From: Scandinavium hiltneri
GTDB lineage: Bacteria > Pseudomonadota > Gammaproteobacteria > Enterobacterales > Enterobacteriaceae
Assembly (NCBI RefSeq): GCF_024764835.1
Contig: NZ_JALIGE010000064.1
Span: 1 to 64,000, forward strand
Direction: 5' to 3'
Length of the DNA stretch: 64,000 nucleotides
Of the stretch, positions 56,936-64,000 are shown in pieces (position 1 is the stretch's first letter; each line of letters starts with the position of its first letter). The position numbers were made by a program, and so were the translations under genes. The notes under the pieces were generated by a model. It searched no databases. It had not been told where the DNA came from and was given only the letters and a program-made list of their open reading frames with translations.

Positions 56936-57883
56936 ATGATCAAGCTCGGCATCGTGATGGACCCCATTGCGAAGATCAACATCAAGAAAGATTCCAGCTT
57001 CGCTATGCTGCTGGAAGCGCAGCGTCGTGGTTACGAACTCCACTATATGGAGATGAACGATCTTTATCTGAACAACGGCGAAGCGCGAGCGCAAACGCGT
57101 CTGCTGAGCGTTGAGCAGAACTACGACGGCTGGTATACCTTCAACGGTGAACAGGATCTGGCTCTGGCCGATCTGGATGTCATCCTGATGCGTAAAGATC
57201 CGCCGTTCGATACCGAATACATTTACGCGACCTACATCCTTGAGCGCGCAGAAGAGAAAGGCACGCTGATCGTTAACAAACCGCAGAGCCTGCGCGACTG
57301 TAACGAAAAGCTGTTCACCGCCTGGTTTGCCGACCTGACGCCGGAAACGCTGGTGACCCGTAACAAGGCGCAGCTGAAAGCGTTCTGGGAAAAACATGGC
57401 GACATCATCCTCAAGCCACTGGACGGCATGGGCGGCGCATCGATTTTCCGCGTGAAGCAAGGCGATCCGAACCTGGGCGTCATCGCCGAAACCCTGACCG
57501 AGCTTGGCAACCGTTATTGCATGGCGCAGAACTATATCCCAGCCATCAAAGACGGTGACAAGCGCGTGCTGGTCGTTGACGGCGAACCGGTGCCGTACTG
57601 CCTGGCGCGTATTCCGCAGGGCGGCGAAACCCGCGGTAACTTAGCCGCAGGCGGCCGTGGCGAACCGCGTCCGCTTTCGGAAAGCGACTGGGAAATCGCC
57701 CGCAAAGTGGCCCCGACGCTGAAAGAGAAAGGCCTGATATTCGTTGGCCTCGACATCATCGGCGATCGCCTGACGGAAATTAACGTCACCAGCCCGACCT
57801 GCATTCGCGAAATCGAAGCCGAATTCCCTGTCTCCATCACCGGGATGCTGATGGACGCTATCGAAAAACGTCTGGGCAAGTAA
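56936..57883 (+). CDS. gshB: glutathione synthetase
   Basis: Adds glycine to gamma-glutamylcysteine with ATP. The 315-residue ATP-grasp enzyme shows the N-terminal GIVMDPIAKINIKKDSS, the ATP-binding LKPLDGMGGASIFR and metal/substrate segments NLAAGGRGEPR and EINVTSPTCIREIE. A GGAGAAG ribosome site precedes the ATG. It is 39 bp downstream of rsmE. Confidence 0.97.
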   Translation: MIKLGIVMDPIAKINIKKDSSFAMLLEAQRRGYELHYMEMNDLYLNNGEARAQTRLLSVEQNYDGWYTFNGEQDLALADLDVILMRKDPPFDTEYIYATYILERAEEKGTLIVNKPQSLRDCNEKLFTAWFADLTPETLVTRNKAQLKAFWEKHGDIILKPLDGMGGASIFRVKQGDPNLGVIAETLTELGNRYCMAQNYIPAIKDGDKRVLVVDGEPVPYCLARIPQGGETRGNLAAGGRGEPRPLSESDWEIARKVAPTLKEKGLIFVGLDIIGDRLTEINVTSPTCIREIEAEFPVSITGMLMDAIEKRLGK

Positions 57884-57989
57884 TTCCGTTTCTTAGGCGG
57901 GAGCAATCCCGCCTTCGCTCGACAGCGCCCTGGTTTGCCCGCATACTGGCCGTTGTTGCTTTTTAAACCAGGAAACAGAACCTCTGACA

Positions 57990-58553
57990 ATGAATTTACA
58001 GCACCACTTTCTTATTGCCATGCCTGCTCTCCAGGACCCGATGTTTCGCCGCGCCGTGATCTACATTTGTGAATACAATGATGACGGAGCGATGGGGATC
58101 ATCATTAATAAACCGATGGAAAATCTGAAGGTTGAAGGGATTCTGGAAAAGCTGAAAATCACCCCTGATCCACGCGATCCGGAGATCCGCCTCGACAAAC
58201 CGGTGATGTTGGGTGGCCCACTTGCGGAAGACCGCGGTTTTATCCTGCACACGCCACCTTCGTCGTTCGCCTCGAGTATCCGCATATCTGACAACACGGT
58301 CATCACCACGTCTCGCGACGTGCTCGAAACGATCGGCACCGCCGAACAGCCGTCGGAAGTGTTGGTCGCGCTGGGTTATTCCTCCTGGGAAAAAGGCCAG
58401 CTTGAGCAGGAAATCCTGGAAAACGCGTGGCTGACCGCTCCGGCCGATCTCAACATTCTGTTCAAAACGCCGATCGCCGATCGCTGGCGCGACGCGGCCC
58501 GCCTGATTGGCATTGATATTCAGACCATGCCTGGCGTGGCGGGACACGCCTGA
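57990..58553 (+). CDS. yqgE: UPF0301 family protein YqgE
   Basis: A 187-residue AlgH/YqgE family protein, matching the E. coli length. Conserved segments are LIAMPALQDPMFRRAVIYICE, GAMGIIINKPM, LGGPLAEDRGFILH and LGYSSWEKGQLEQE. Function is unknown. The stop overlaps the yqgF start (TGATG), so the two are translated together, a pairing kept across gammaproteobacteria. Confidence 0.94.
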   Translation: MNLQHHFLIAMPALQDPMFRRAVIYICEYNDDGAMGIIINKPMENLKVEGILEKLKITPDPRDPEIRLDKPVMLGGPLAEDRGFILHTPPSSFASSIRISDNTVITTSRDVLETIGTAEQPSEVLVALGYSSWEKGQLEQEILENAWLTAPADLNILFKTPIADRWRDAARLIGIDIQTMPGVAGHA

Positions 58554-58969
58554 TGAGTGGAACCCTGATTGGTATTGATTTCGGTACCCGCAGCATCGGC
58601 GTCGCCGTCGGGCAACGCGTGACCGGCACTGCACGTCCTCTTGGTGCGCTAAAAGCACAGGACGGTACGCCGGACTGGAACGCAGTCGAGAAGATACTCA
58701 AAGAGTGGCAACCGGAAGCCGTGGTGGTTGGCCTGCCGCTGAACATGGACGGCACCGAACAGCCGCTTACCGCTCGCGCACGTAATTTTGCCAATAAAAT
58801 TCACGGTCGCTTCGGCGTAAAAATCATCCTCCACGATGAGCGTTTGAGCACCGTAGAAGCACGTGCTGGCCTGTTCGAGCACGGTGGCTACCGGGCGCTA
58901 AACAAAGGGAAAGTGGATTCCGCCTCCGCGGTGGTGATTCTGGAAAGCTTTTTCGAACAGGGGTTCTGA
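58553..58969 (+). CDS. yqgF: pre-16S rRNA nuclease YqgF (RuvX)
   Basis: A 138-residue RNase-H-fold nuclease that finishes the 5' end of 16S rRNA. The acidic site residues lie in GIDFGTRSIGVAVG, VVVGLPLNMDGTEQ and DERLSTVEA. It was earlier proposed to resolve Holliday junctions. In E. coli yggR follows directly; here a 3.4-kb insert intervenes. Confidence 0.95.
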   Translation: MSGTLIGIDFGTRSIGVAVGQRVTGTARPLGALKAQDGTPDWNAVEKILKEWQPEAVVVGLPLNMDGTEQPLTARARNFANKIHGRFGVKIILHDERLSTVEARAGLFEHGGYRALNKGKVDSASAVVILESFFEQGF

Positions 58970-58972
58970 CTT

Positions 58973-59047
58973 GCCCTACGCTGACCGGGCCTACAGGTTC
59001 TTTGGATTTTGTAGACCCGGCAAGCATCTCGCCGCCGGGCTCTGTTT
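58973..59047. repeat. BIME (inverted REP pair) after yqgF
   Basis: GCCCTACGCTGACCGGGCCTAC and GTAGACCCGGCAAGC with CGCCGCCGGGC are two opposed REP units joined by a short linker. It marks the left edge of the accessory insert and abuts the LuxR-type remnant. Confidence 0.8.
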
Positions 59048-59167
59048 TTAACGCTTAGCTTGCGGAAAACGTTATACAGGTATGTTCGTACCGTATTCTC
59101 GCTAATAAACAACACCCGCACGATATCCATATTGGTTGCACCATGGCTAATGAATAATGATGAGAAT
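59041..59167 (-). pseudogene. remnant of a LuxR-type regulator (C-terminal helix-turn-helix only)
   Basis: The minus strand encodes HGATNMDIVRVLFISENTV and then RTYLYNVFRKLSVKNR, the recognition-helix part of a LuxR/GerE DNA-binding domain (ISENTVRTYLYNVFRKL is a strong match). A stop precedes it about 20 codons upstream, and its C-terminus reads into the BIME, so only about 40 residues of the domain survive. No N-terminal receiver or ligand domain was found. The sequence upstream (59168-59396) is AT-rich with no gene. Confidence 0.7.
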
Positions 59168-59396
59168 GTAAAAGTAATTTATATTAACCGACCCATTTTC
59201 AATATCGATATAATATTAGCTTTAATGAAATATTTTCCCTCTAAACAAATTTGTTTTTACCCGCCCCATTCAAATAAACATTAAATACTGCATAAATAAT
59301 TTTATGTTTCTGGCGCCAATCTCGCGATCGCGCTCACAGATTATGACTGCATTTTTTGCATATTATCAATCGTTTCTATAAAAGAAACACACCTAG
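59168..59396. other. AT-rich spacer in the accessory insert
   Basis: About 230 bp, markedly AT-rich compared with its surroundings. It probably represents decayed sequence from the lost LuxR-type gene plus the 3' flank of the IclR gene. Nothing gene-like or structured was recognised. Confidence 0.4.
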
Positions 59397-60089
59397 TCAT
59401 GAAGGTTTTATGAGCATCCGTGCCAGCTCATGCAGCGATTGCTGGCGACGTTCCACCTCGCCGGGTTCCGGGTTCCACATACCGGCGAACGCTAATGCAG
59501 CGGAATGTTCGCCCAAAGGTTGCGCCATGGAGACTTCGCCATCGCTGTGATGCCAGACCACATGGCCTTTTTCACGCTGTTGCTGCACATGAGGCGCCAG
59601 CTGCTGCCACTGCTCTGGGCTGAAACGCTGCTGTAGGATTTCATCGCTTTCATCAGCCAGCAGAGACATACCAATGACCGACTGCCAGGCAGGCAGCATA
59701 TGAAAACCGGCCAGCGCCTGACTCATCTTACTGCCCGGCTCGGAGTGCCAGATATAAATCACCTGGTCCTCCCAGAGAACGCCCACCGCCACGACGAGAT
59801 CGCCTGGAGCGGCGCGTTCGAGGATCGGCAGCGCATGGGAAAACAGCGCGGAGCCGCGAATGGTCTGCGCGGCCAGTGCATGAATGCCCGGCCCCGGGAG
59901 ATAGCGTCGCTGCTCATCCTGCATGGTCAGGCCGATGGACGCCATGGTCATTAGCAGTCGGTTTACGCGGGTGGTGTTGATTCCCATCAGGCGCGCCAAC
60001 TCACGACAGCCAATGGCCCGTCCGCTGGAAATCAGATATTGCAGACAGCGGATGCCATCGATCAGGCTTTGGTTCGGTTGAGAGGACAT
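59397..60089 (-). CDS. IclR-family transcriptional regulator
   Basis: A 230-residue regulator with an N-terminal winged helix-turn-helix (SGRAIGCRELARLMGINTTRVNRLLMTMASIGL) and an IclR effector domain (residues about 85-225). Ends GEHSAALAFAGMWNPEPGEVERRQQSL resemble the IclR dimer/ligand core. I chose ATG 60089, preceded by GGAGCG; the open frame extends 21 codons further, into the promoter region. It is divergent from the FAD oxidoreductase with a 67-bp gap, so it probably controls that gene. No E. coli counterpart at this site. Ligand unknown. Confidence 0.83.
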   Translation of the reverse strand: MSSQPNQSLIDGIRCLQYLISSGRAIGCRELARLMGINTTRVNRLLMTMASIGLTMQDEQRRYLPGPGIHALAAQTIRGSALFSHALPILERAAPGDLVVAVGVLWEDQVIYIWHSEPGSKMSQALAGFHMLPAWQSVIGMSLLADESDEILQQRFSPEQWQQLAPHVQQQREKGHVVWHHSDGEVSMAQPLGEHSAALAFAGMWNPEPGEVERRQQSLHELARMLIKPS

Positions 60090-60156
60090 TAACGCTCCGT
60101 CCGTTACAGGCTTATAAAGCAATGATTTTAGCGCCAGTTCAAAAGGATACAAGGTA

Positions 60157-62415
60157 ATGAATATCTACCCGCCATGTGACAACAGAACCTTTCCTGTGCA
60201 ACCGCTGCACGCTGATTTTGTCGTGGCCGGAGGCGGTCTGGCCGGGCTATGCGCCGCCCTCGCGGCCGCACGTCATGGGCTGGAGGTTATCCTGATTCAG
60301 GACCGTCCGGTTCTCGGCGGCAACGCGTCGAGCGAAGTCAGATTATGGGCCAACGGCGCGACCTCGCACATGGGCAACAACAACCGCTGGGCGAGAGAAG
60401 GCGGCATCATGGGTGAAATCATGGAGGAAAACCTGTGGCGCAATAAGGAAGGTAATCCAGTGATGTTCGACCTGGTGCTGCTGGATATGGCGCGCAGCCA
60501 GCCAGGGTTGACGTTACTGCTCAACACCGCCGTGTATGAGGTGAAAAAAGAGCATAACCGCATTACGCAAGTCAGCGCCTTCAACGCCATTAATGAAACC
60601 TTCTACCTGGTTTCCGCCTCGCAGTTTTGCGATGCCACCGGTGACGGTGTTCTGGGCTATCTGGCAGGCGCAGAATTTCGCGAAGGCGCAGAGGAAGAAA
60701 GAGAACTGGGCGAAAAGATGGCCCCCGGCGACAACTTCGGCCACAAACTCGGGCACTCGATCTATTTCTACACCAAAAAGACAGAGGGTCCGGTCAACTT
60801 TGTCCCGCCTTCTTTTGCGCTAAAAGAGATAACCGACATCCCACGCTATAAGCGGCTCACGTCCACGCTGAACGGCTGCGACCTGTGGTGGCTGGAATGG
60901 GGCGGTCGCCTCGATACCGTCTATGAAAGCGAAACCATCAAGTGGGAGCTGTGGAAAATCGTCTGGGGCGTGTGGGATCACATCAAAAATTCCGGCGAGT
61001 TTCCTGAAGCCGCCAACATGACTATCGAATGGGTCGGCTCGGTGCCCGGCAAGCGCGAAAGCCGCCGCTTTATGGGCGATCATCTGCTGAGTCAGCAGGA
61101 CATTGTCGAACAACGCGATCATTATGACGCCGTCGGCTACGGCGGCTGGTCAATAGACTTACATCCCGCCGATGGCGTGTACAGCACCCACGACGGCTGC
61201 CGTCAGTTTCACAGTAAAGGAACCTACACCATCCCATGGCGCAGTCTTTACAGCCGCTCGCTGGATAACTTATTCCTGACCGGGCGACTGATTTCCGCCT
61301 CGCACGTCGCCTTCGGCAGCGCTCGCGTGATGTGCACCTGCGGGCTACTCGGCGAAGTGGCTGGCGCAGGTGCAGCACTCTGTCATGAGCACCTCATCAC
61401 GCCAAAAGCGCTGGCGGATCAGCAACGCATCGGCGAGCTTCAGCAGCGTTTGCAGGCATCGGGCTGTTATATCCCGCGCCAGTGGCTGGATGACCCTGCC
61501 CTTGGCGCTGAAATCAGCGTCAGCAGTGAACTGCAATTGAGCGAGCTGCCCCCGAACGGTACGTGGCACTCTCTGCGCGAACGAATGGCACTTTTGTTGC
61601 CCGTAAAAACAGGTGAAACGCTGCCGGAATTGTCATTCACCTTACGCAGCCAAAACCCGCAGACGCTGGGCATCACGCTGTTGGGCAGCCTGCGCCCTGG
61701 CAACTTCACGCCGGAATTACGTTACGCCAGCCATCGCATCAGCGTAAATGGAGAAGGCGAATACCGCTGCCAGCTCGACTGGGTAAGCGATCGTGAGCAG
61801 TACGTTTTCGTTGCCTTCGACGCACAGGAAAATATCGACATCGCACTTACCGACGTTCGGCTTCCCGGCATCATGACCGTGTTCAACAGCCTGAACGCCC
61901 GCGTCGCAAAACACACTCGCCAGGTGGTCGACGGCGACTACGGCGTGGACGAGTTCGACTTCTGGCTGCCGCGCCGCCACCCGAATCAGATCCTGCCCGC
62001 CCTGCGTTTTGCGACGCCGCTGCGCTGCTATCCGGCATCTCATTTGCTCAATGGTCGCCTGCGCCCGGAACAGCAAACTAACGCCTGGGTTCCTGCGCTA
62101 AACGATAAAAAACCGACGGTTGTCTGGCATTGGCCAGAGCTGCTGACGATTCACAGCCTGACGCTGGTGCAGGACAACGATTTCGACAACGCGATGGAAA
62201 CTGTGCAGATGGGCCATGCCAGCGCGGTGACACCACATTGCATCACCCATTACCGCCTGTGGGCAGACGAAACGTTACTGGCAGAAGTCAAAAACAACCA
62301 CCATTCCGTGTGCAGGCATGAGTTCCCCACCGCCATTCGCGTACGTGAAGTGCGGCTGGACATTCTCGCCACCGCAGGCGCGCTGCCCGCAGTCTATTCA
62401 CTCAACGTTCGCTAA
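60157..62415 (+). CDS. FAD-dependent oxidoreductase, 752 residues, substrate unknown
   Basis: The N-terminal half (residues about 18-430) has the FAD_oxidored-type fold: dinucleotide motif VVAGGGLAGLCAALAAARHG (residues 22-41), then RPVLGGNASSEVRLW, FCDATGDGVLGYLAGAEFREG and a C-terminal FAD motif GRLISASHVAFGSARVMCTCG. The remaining 320 residues are beta-rich, and the last part (WHWPELLTIHSLTLVQDNDFDN) looks like a galactose-binding or discoidin-like domain. Relatives of this architecture are often encoded near carbohydrate-degradation genes in other phyla, which suggests a glycan or glycoside substrate, but this is inference. No signal peptide, so cytoplasmic. Its stop overlaps the yggR stop by 4 bp. 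Confidence 0.82.
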   Translation: MNIYPPCDNRTFPVQPLHADFVVAGGGLAGLCAALAAARHGLEVILIQDRPVLGGNASSEVRLWANGATSHMGNNNRWAREGGIMGEIMEENLWRNKEGNPVMFDLVLLDMARSQPGLTLLLNTAVYEVKKEHNRITQVSAFNAINETFYLVSASQFCDATGDGVLGYLAGAEFREGAEEERELGEKMAPGDNFGHKLGHSIYFYTKKTEGPVNFVPPSFALKEITDIPRYKRLTSTLNGCDLWWLEWGGRLDTVYESETIKWELWKIVWGVWDHIKNSGEFPEAANMTIEWVGSVPGKRESRRFMGDHLLSQQDIVEQRDHYDAVGYGGWSIDLHPADGVYSTHDGCRQFHSKGTYTIPWRSLYSRSLDNLFLTGRLISASHVAFGSARVMCTCGLLGEVAGAGAALCHEHLITPKALADQQRIGELQQRLQASGCYIPRQWLDDPALGAEISVSSELQLSELPPNGTWHSLRERMALLLPVKTGETLPELSFTLRSQNPQTLGITLLGSLRPGNFTPELRYASHRISVNGEGEYRCQLDWVSDREQYVFVAFDAQENIDIALTDVRLPGIMTVFNSLNARVAKHTRQVVDGDYGVDEFDFWLPRRHPNQILPALRFATPLRCYPASHLLNGRLRPEQQTNAWVPALNDKKPTVVWHWPELLTIHSLTLVQDNDFDNAMETVQMGHASAVTPHCITHYRLWADETLLAEVKNNHHSVCRHEFPTAIRVREVRLDILATAGALPAVYSLNVR

Positions 62416-63392
62416 AGGCGGCCCGCCTCCTGTCTCTGCTGGAAACACTGCGTAAAGGTCATCATCCCCATTTGCTGCCCGGCCTGCATCACGCCGGGCA
62501 GTTGATGGGTTTTGCCATCGCGAATCAGACTGCCGACCGCAGGCGTGTTGACCAGCAATTCGTACAGCGCCACGCGCCCACCCTGTTTATCGGGCAGCAG
62601 CTTTTGCGACAGTACCGCGCACAGGCTTCCCGAAAGCTGACTGCGAACCTGCTCTTTTTCCCCAGCCGGAAATACATCCACCAGCCTTTCAATGGCCTGT
62701 GCCGCGCCTCGCGTGTGCAGCGTCGACAGCACCAGATGCCCGGTTTCGGCCGCCGTAAGCGCCAGACGGATGGTTTCGGTGTCGCGCAGTTCGCCGAGCA
62801 TTATCACATCGGGGTCCTGACGCAATGCCACACGCAGCGCCGCAGAAAACGATCCACAATGCGCCCCAACTTCACGCTGATGAATCAGACATCGCTCACT
62901 GTGATGCATAAACTCCACCGGATCTTCCAGGGTCAGAATATGCCCGTCACGCTGATGATTGAGATAATCAACCATCGCCGCCAGCGTGCTGGATTTACCG
63001 CTGCCGGTGGCACCCGTCACCAGAATCAACCCGCTTTCTCCGGCTAACAGTTCGCTGATGGCGGGCGGCACACCAAGCTCCGCCAGTTGCGGACAGATTT
63101 CCGGCAACAGCCGTAAAACTAATGATACGCCGTCCATATGTCGGAACGCACTGGCACGCAGCCGCGTGCCGCTGTCCGTCTGCACCGCAAAATCACACTG
63201 GTTTTCCTTTTCCCAATGCCGCATCGCCGTTTCACCCAGCCAGTTTTGCAGCAGCGTTTGTGGCTCCGGCGCACTGAAAGGAGCCGGTTCGAGGAGTCCT
63301 CGTCGCCGCCAGCGCACCGTGCCATTGCCGCACAGGTGTAGATCCGAGACGTTATGCTTTACACTAAGGGCCACAATTTCCTGCATATCCAT
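62412..63392 (-). CDS. yggR: PilT-like ATPase YggR
   Basis: A 326-residue secretion-type ATPase, the same length as E. coli YggR. Walker A is GATGSGKSSTLAAM; the Asp box ILTLEDPVEF, Walker B region DVIMLGELRDTETI and His box STLHTRGAAQAIERL follow, all typical of PilT retraction motors. No other pilus gene is in the window, so its partner is unclear, as in E. coli. ATG 63392 is 15 bp from the divergent yggS start. Confidence 0.93.
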   Translation of the reverse strand: MDMQEIVALSVKHNVSDLHLCGNGTVRWRRRGLLEPAPFSAPEPQTLLQNWLGETAMRHWEKENQCDFAVQTDSGTRLRASAFRHMDGVSLVLRLLPEICPQLAELGVPPAISELLAGESGLILVTGATGSGKSSTLAAMVDYLNHQRDGHILTLEDPVEFMHHSERCLIHQREVGAHCGSFSAALRVALRQDPDVIMLGELRDTETIRLALTAAETGHLVLSTLHTRGAAQAIERLVDVFPAGEKEQVRSQLSGSLCAVLSQKLLPDKQGGRVALYELLVNTPAVGSLIRDGKTHQLPGVMQAGQQMGMMTFTQCFQQRQEAGRL

Positions 63393-63407
63393 ACCATCAT
63401 CCTGAAA

Positions 63408-64000
63408 ATGAACGACATTGCGCATAACCTGACACAGGTCAGGGACAAAATCTCAGCCGCTGTCGCCCTTTGCGGCCGTGCTCCAGAAGAAGTTACGTTG
63501 CTTGCAGTGAGTAAAACGAAACCTGCGAGCGCCATCGAAGAAGCTATCGCTGCGGGCCAACGCGCCTTTGGTGAAAACTACGTTCAGGAAGGAATAGAAA
63601 AGGTCCGCTATTTCCAGGACGCGGGAAAAAACGACCTGCAGTGGCACTTTATTGGCCCGTTGCAGTCGAACAAAAGTCGTCTGGTGGCAGAGCATTTCGA
63701 CTGGTGTCATACCGTTGACCGCCTGCGCATCGCCAGCCGTTTGAGCGAACAGCGCCCTGCACATTTACCGCCGCTGAACGTGCTTATTCAGGTCAACATC
63801 AGCGATGAATCGAGCAAATCCGGTATCGCACCAGAGGAAATCGATGCGCTGGCCGCCGAAGTTGCCGCACTGCCAGGTCTGAGCCTGCGTGGGCTGATGG
63901 CCATTCCGGCGCCTGAGTCAGAATATGTAAGGCAGTTTGCCGTCGCCCAACAAATGGCGGTAGCATTTGCCCGGCTGAAAACACGCTATCCGTCCGTGGA
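63408..64000 (+). CDS. yggS: PLP homeostasis protein YggS (cut by window end)
   Basis: The first 197 codons are present. YggS (PLPHP/PROSC family) binds pyridoxal phosphate without known enzymatic activity and balances vitamin B6 and amino-acid pools. The PLP Lys lies in AVSKTKPAS, and GENYVQEG, WHFIGPLQSNK and GLMAIPAP are family signatures. The frame is open to the window edge with no internal stop. It is divergent from yggR; in E. coli it leads an operon with yggT. Confidence 0.95.
   Translation, partial: MNDIAHNLTQVRDKISAAVALCGRAPEEVTLLAVSKTKPASAIEEAIAAGQRAFGENYVQEGIEKVRYFQDAGKNDLQWHFIGPLQSNKSRLVAEHFDWCHTVDRLRIASRLSEQRPAHLPPLNVLIQVNISDESSKSGIAPEEIDALAAEVAALPGLSLRGLMAIPAPESEYVRQFAVAQQMAVAFARLKTRYPSV

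Overview
This 64 kb window is a chromosomal segment of an Enterobacteriaceae member related to, but distinct from, Escherichia coli. The gene order follows the E. coli backbone from glyU/idi/lysS through gcv, ubi, serA, fbaA-pgk-epd, tktA, speAB, metK and galP to yggS. Protein lengths and motifs match the E. coli orthologs closely. Four ERIC palindromes, several REP/BIME clusters and inserted accessory genes point to an Enterobacter/Lelliottia/Citrobacter-like species; genus cannot be fixed from the sequence alone.

Layout. 1-533: edge of a mobile region (start of an IS3-family transposase, a disrupted HNH nuclease) abutting the 3' end of tRNA-Gly(CCC). 627-9598: ygeR, idi, then the minus-strand run xerD-dsbC-recJ-prfB-lysS (prfB with its programmed +1 frameshift), fldB, and sdhE-cptA. 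The large E. coli purine-catabolism block between ygeR and idi is absent. 9846-17351: ygfZ, an inserted araC-type regulator with azlC-azlD, yqfA, yqfB, an RpiR-type regulator next to bglA, and ygfF. 17411-26719: gcvTHP (split by a REP and an ERIC between gcvH and gcvP) and ygfB-pepP-ubiH-ubiI. 26887-32873: zapA, 6S RNA and ygfA, serA, rpiA, argP, yggE, argO. 33078-35037: an orphan TRAP-type binding protein, then mscS. 35230-46616: central carbon genes (epd-pgk-fbaA, tktA) around a six-gene operon cmtB-cmtA-yggP-yggF-yggD-yggC with a good CRP site. 46847-52943: loiP flanked by two ERICs, speB, yqgB-speA, metK with Met boxes. 53062-58969: galP with two gal operators and a CRP site, sprT, endA, rsmE, gshB, yqgE-yqgF. 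58970-62415: an accessory insert between yqgF and yggR, holding a BIME, a LuxR-type remnant, an IclR regulator and a divergent 752-residue FAD-dependent oxidoreductase. The window ends with yggR and a truncated yggS.

Most of the window is housekeeping: translation, one-carbon/serine-glycine metabolism, ubiquinone synthesis, glycolysis, pentose phosphate, polyamines, methionine activation and glutathione. The best candidates for undescribed biology are the IclR/FAD-oxidoreductase pair, the orphan TRAP binding protein with its own palindromic upstream region, the uncharacterised cmt/ygg sugar-phosphate operon, and the ERIC copies, one of which shows compensatory stem changes. No CRISPR array, complete prophage, toxin-antitoxin or defence system was seen.
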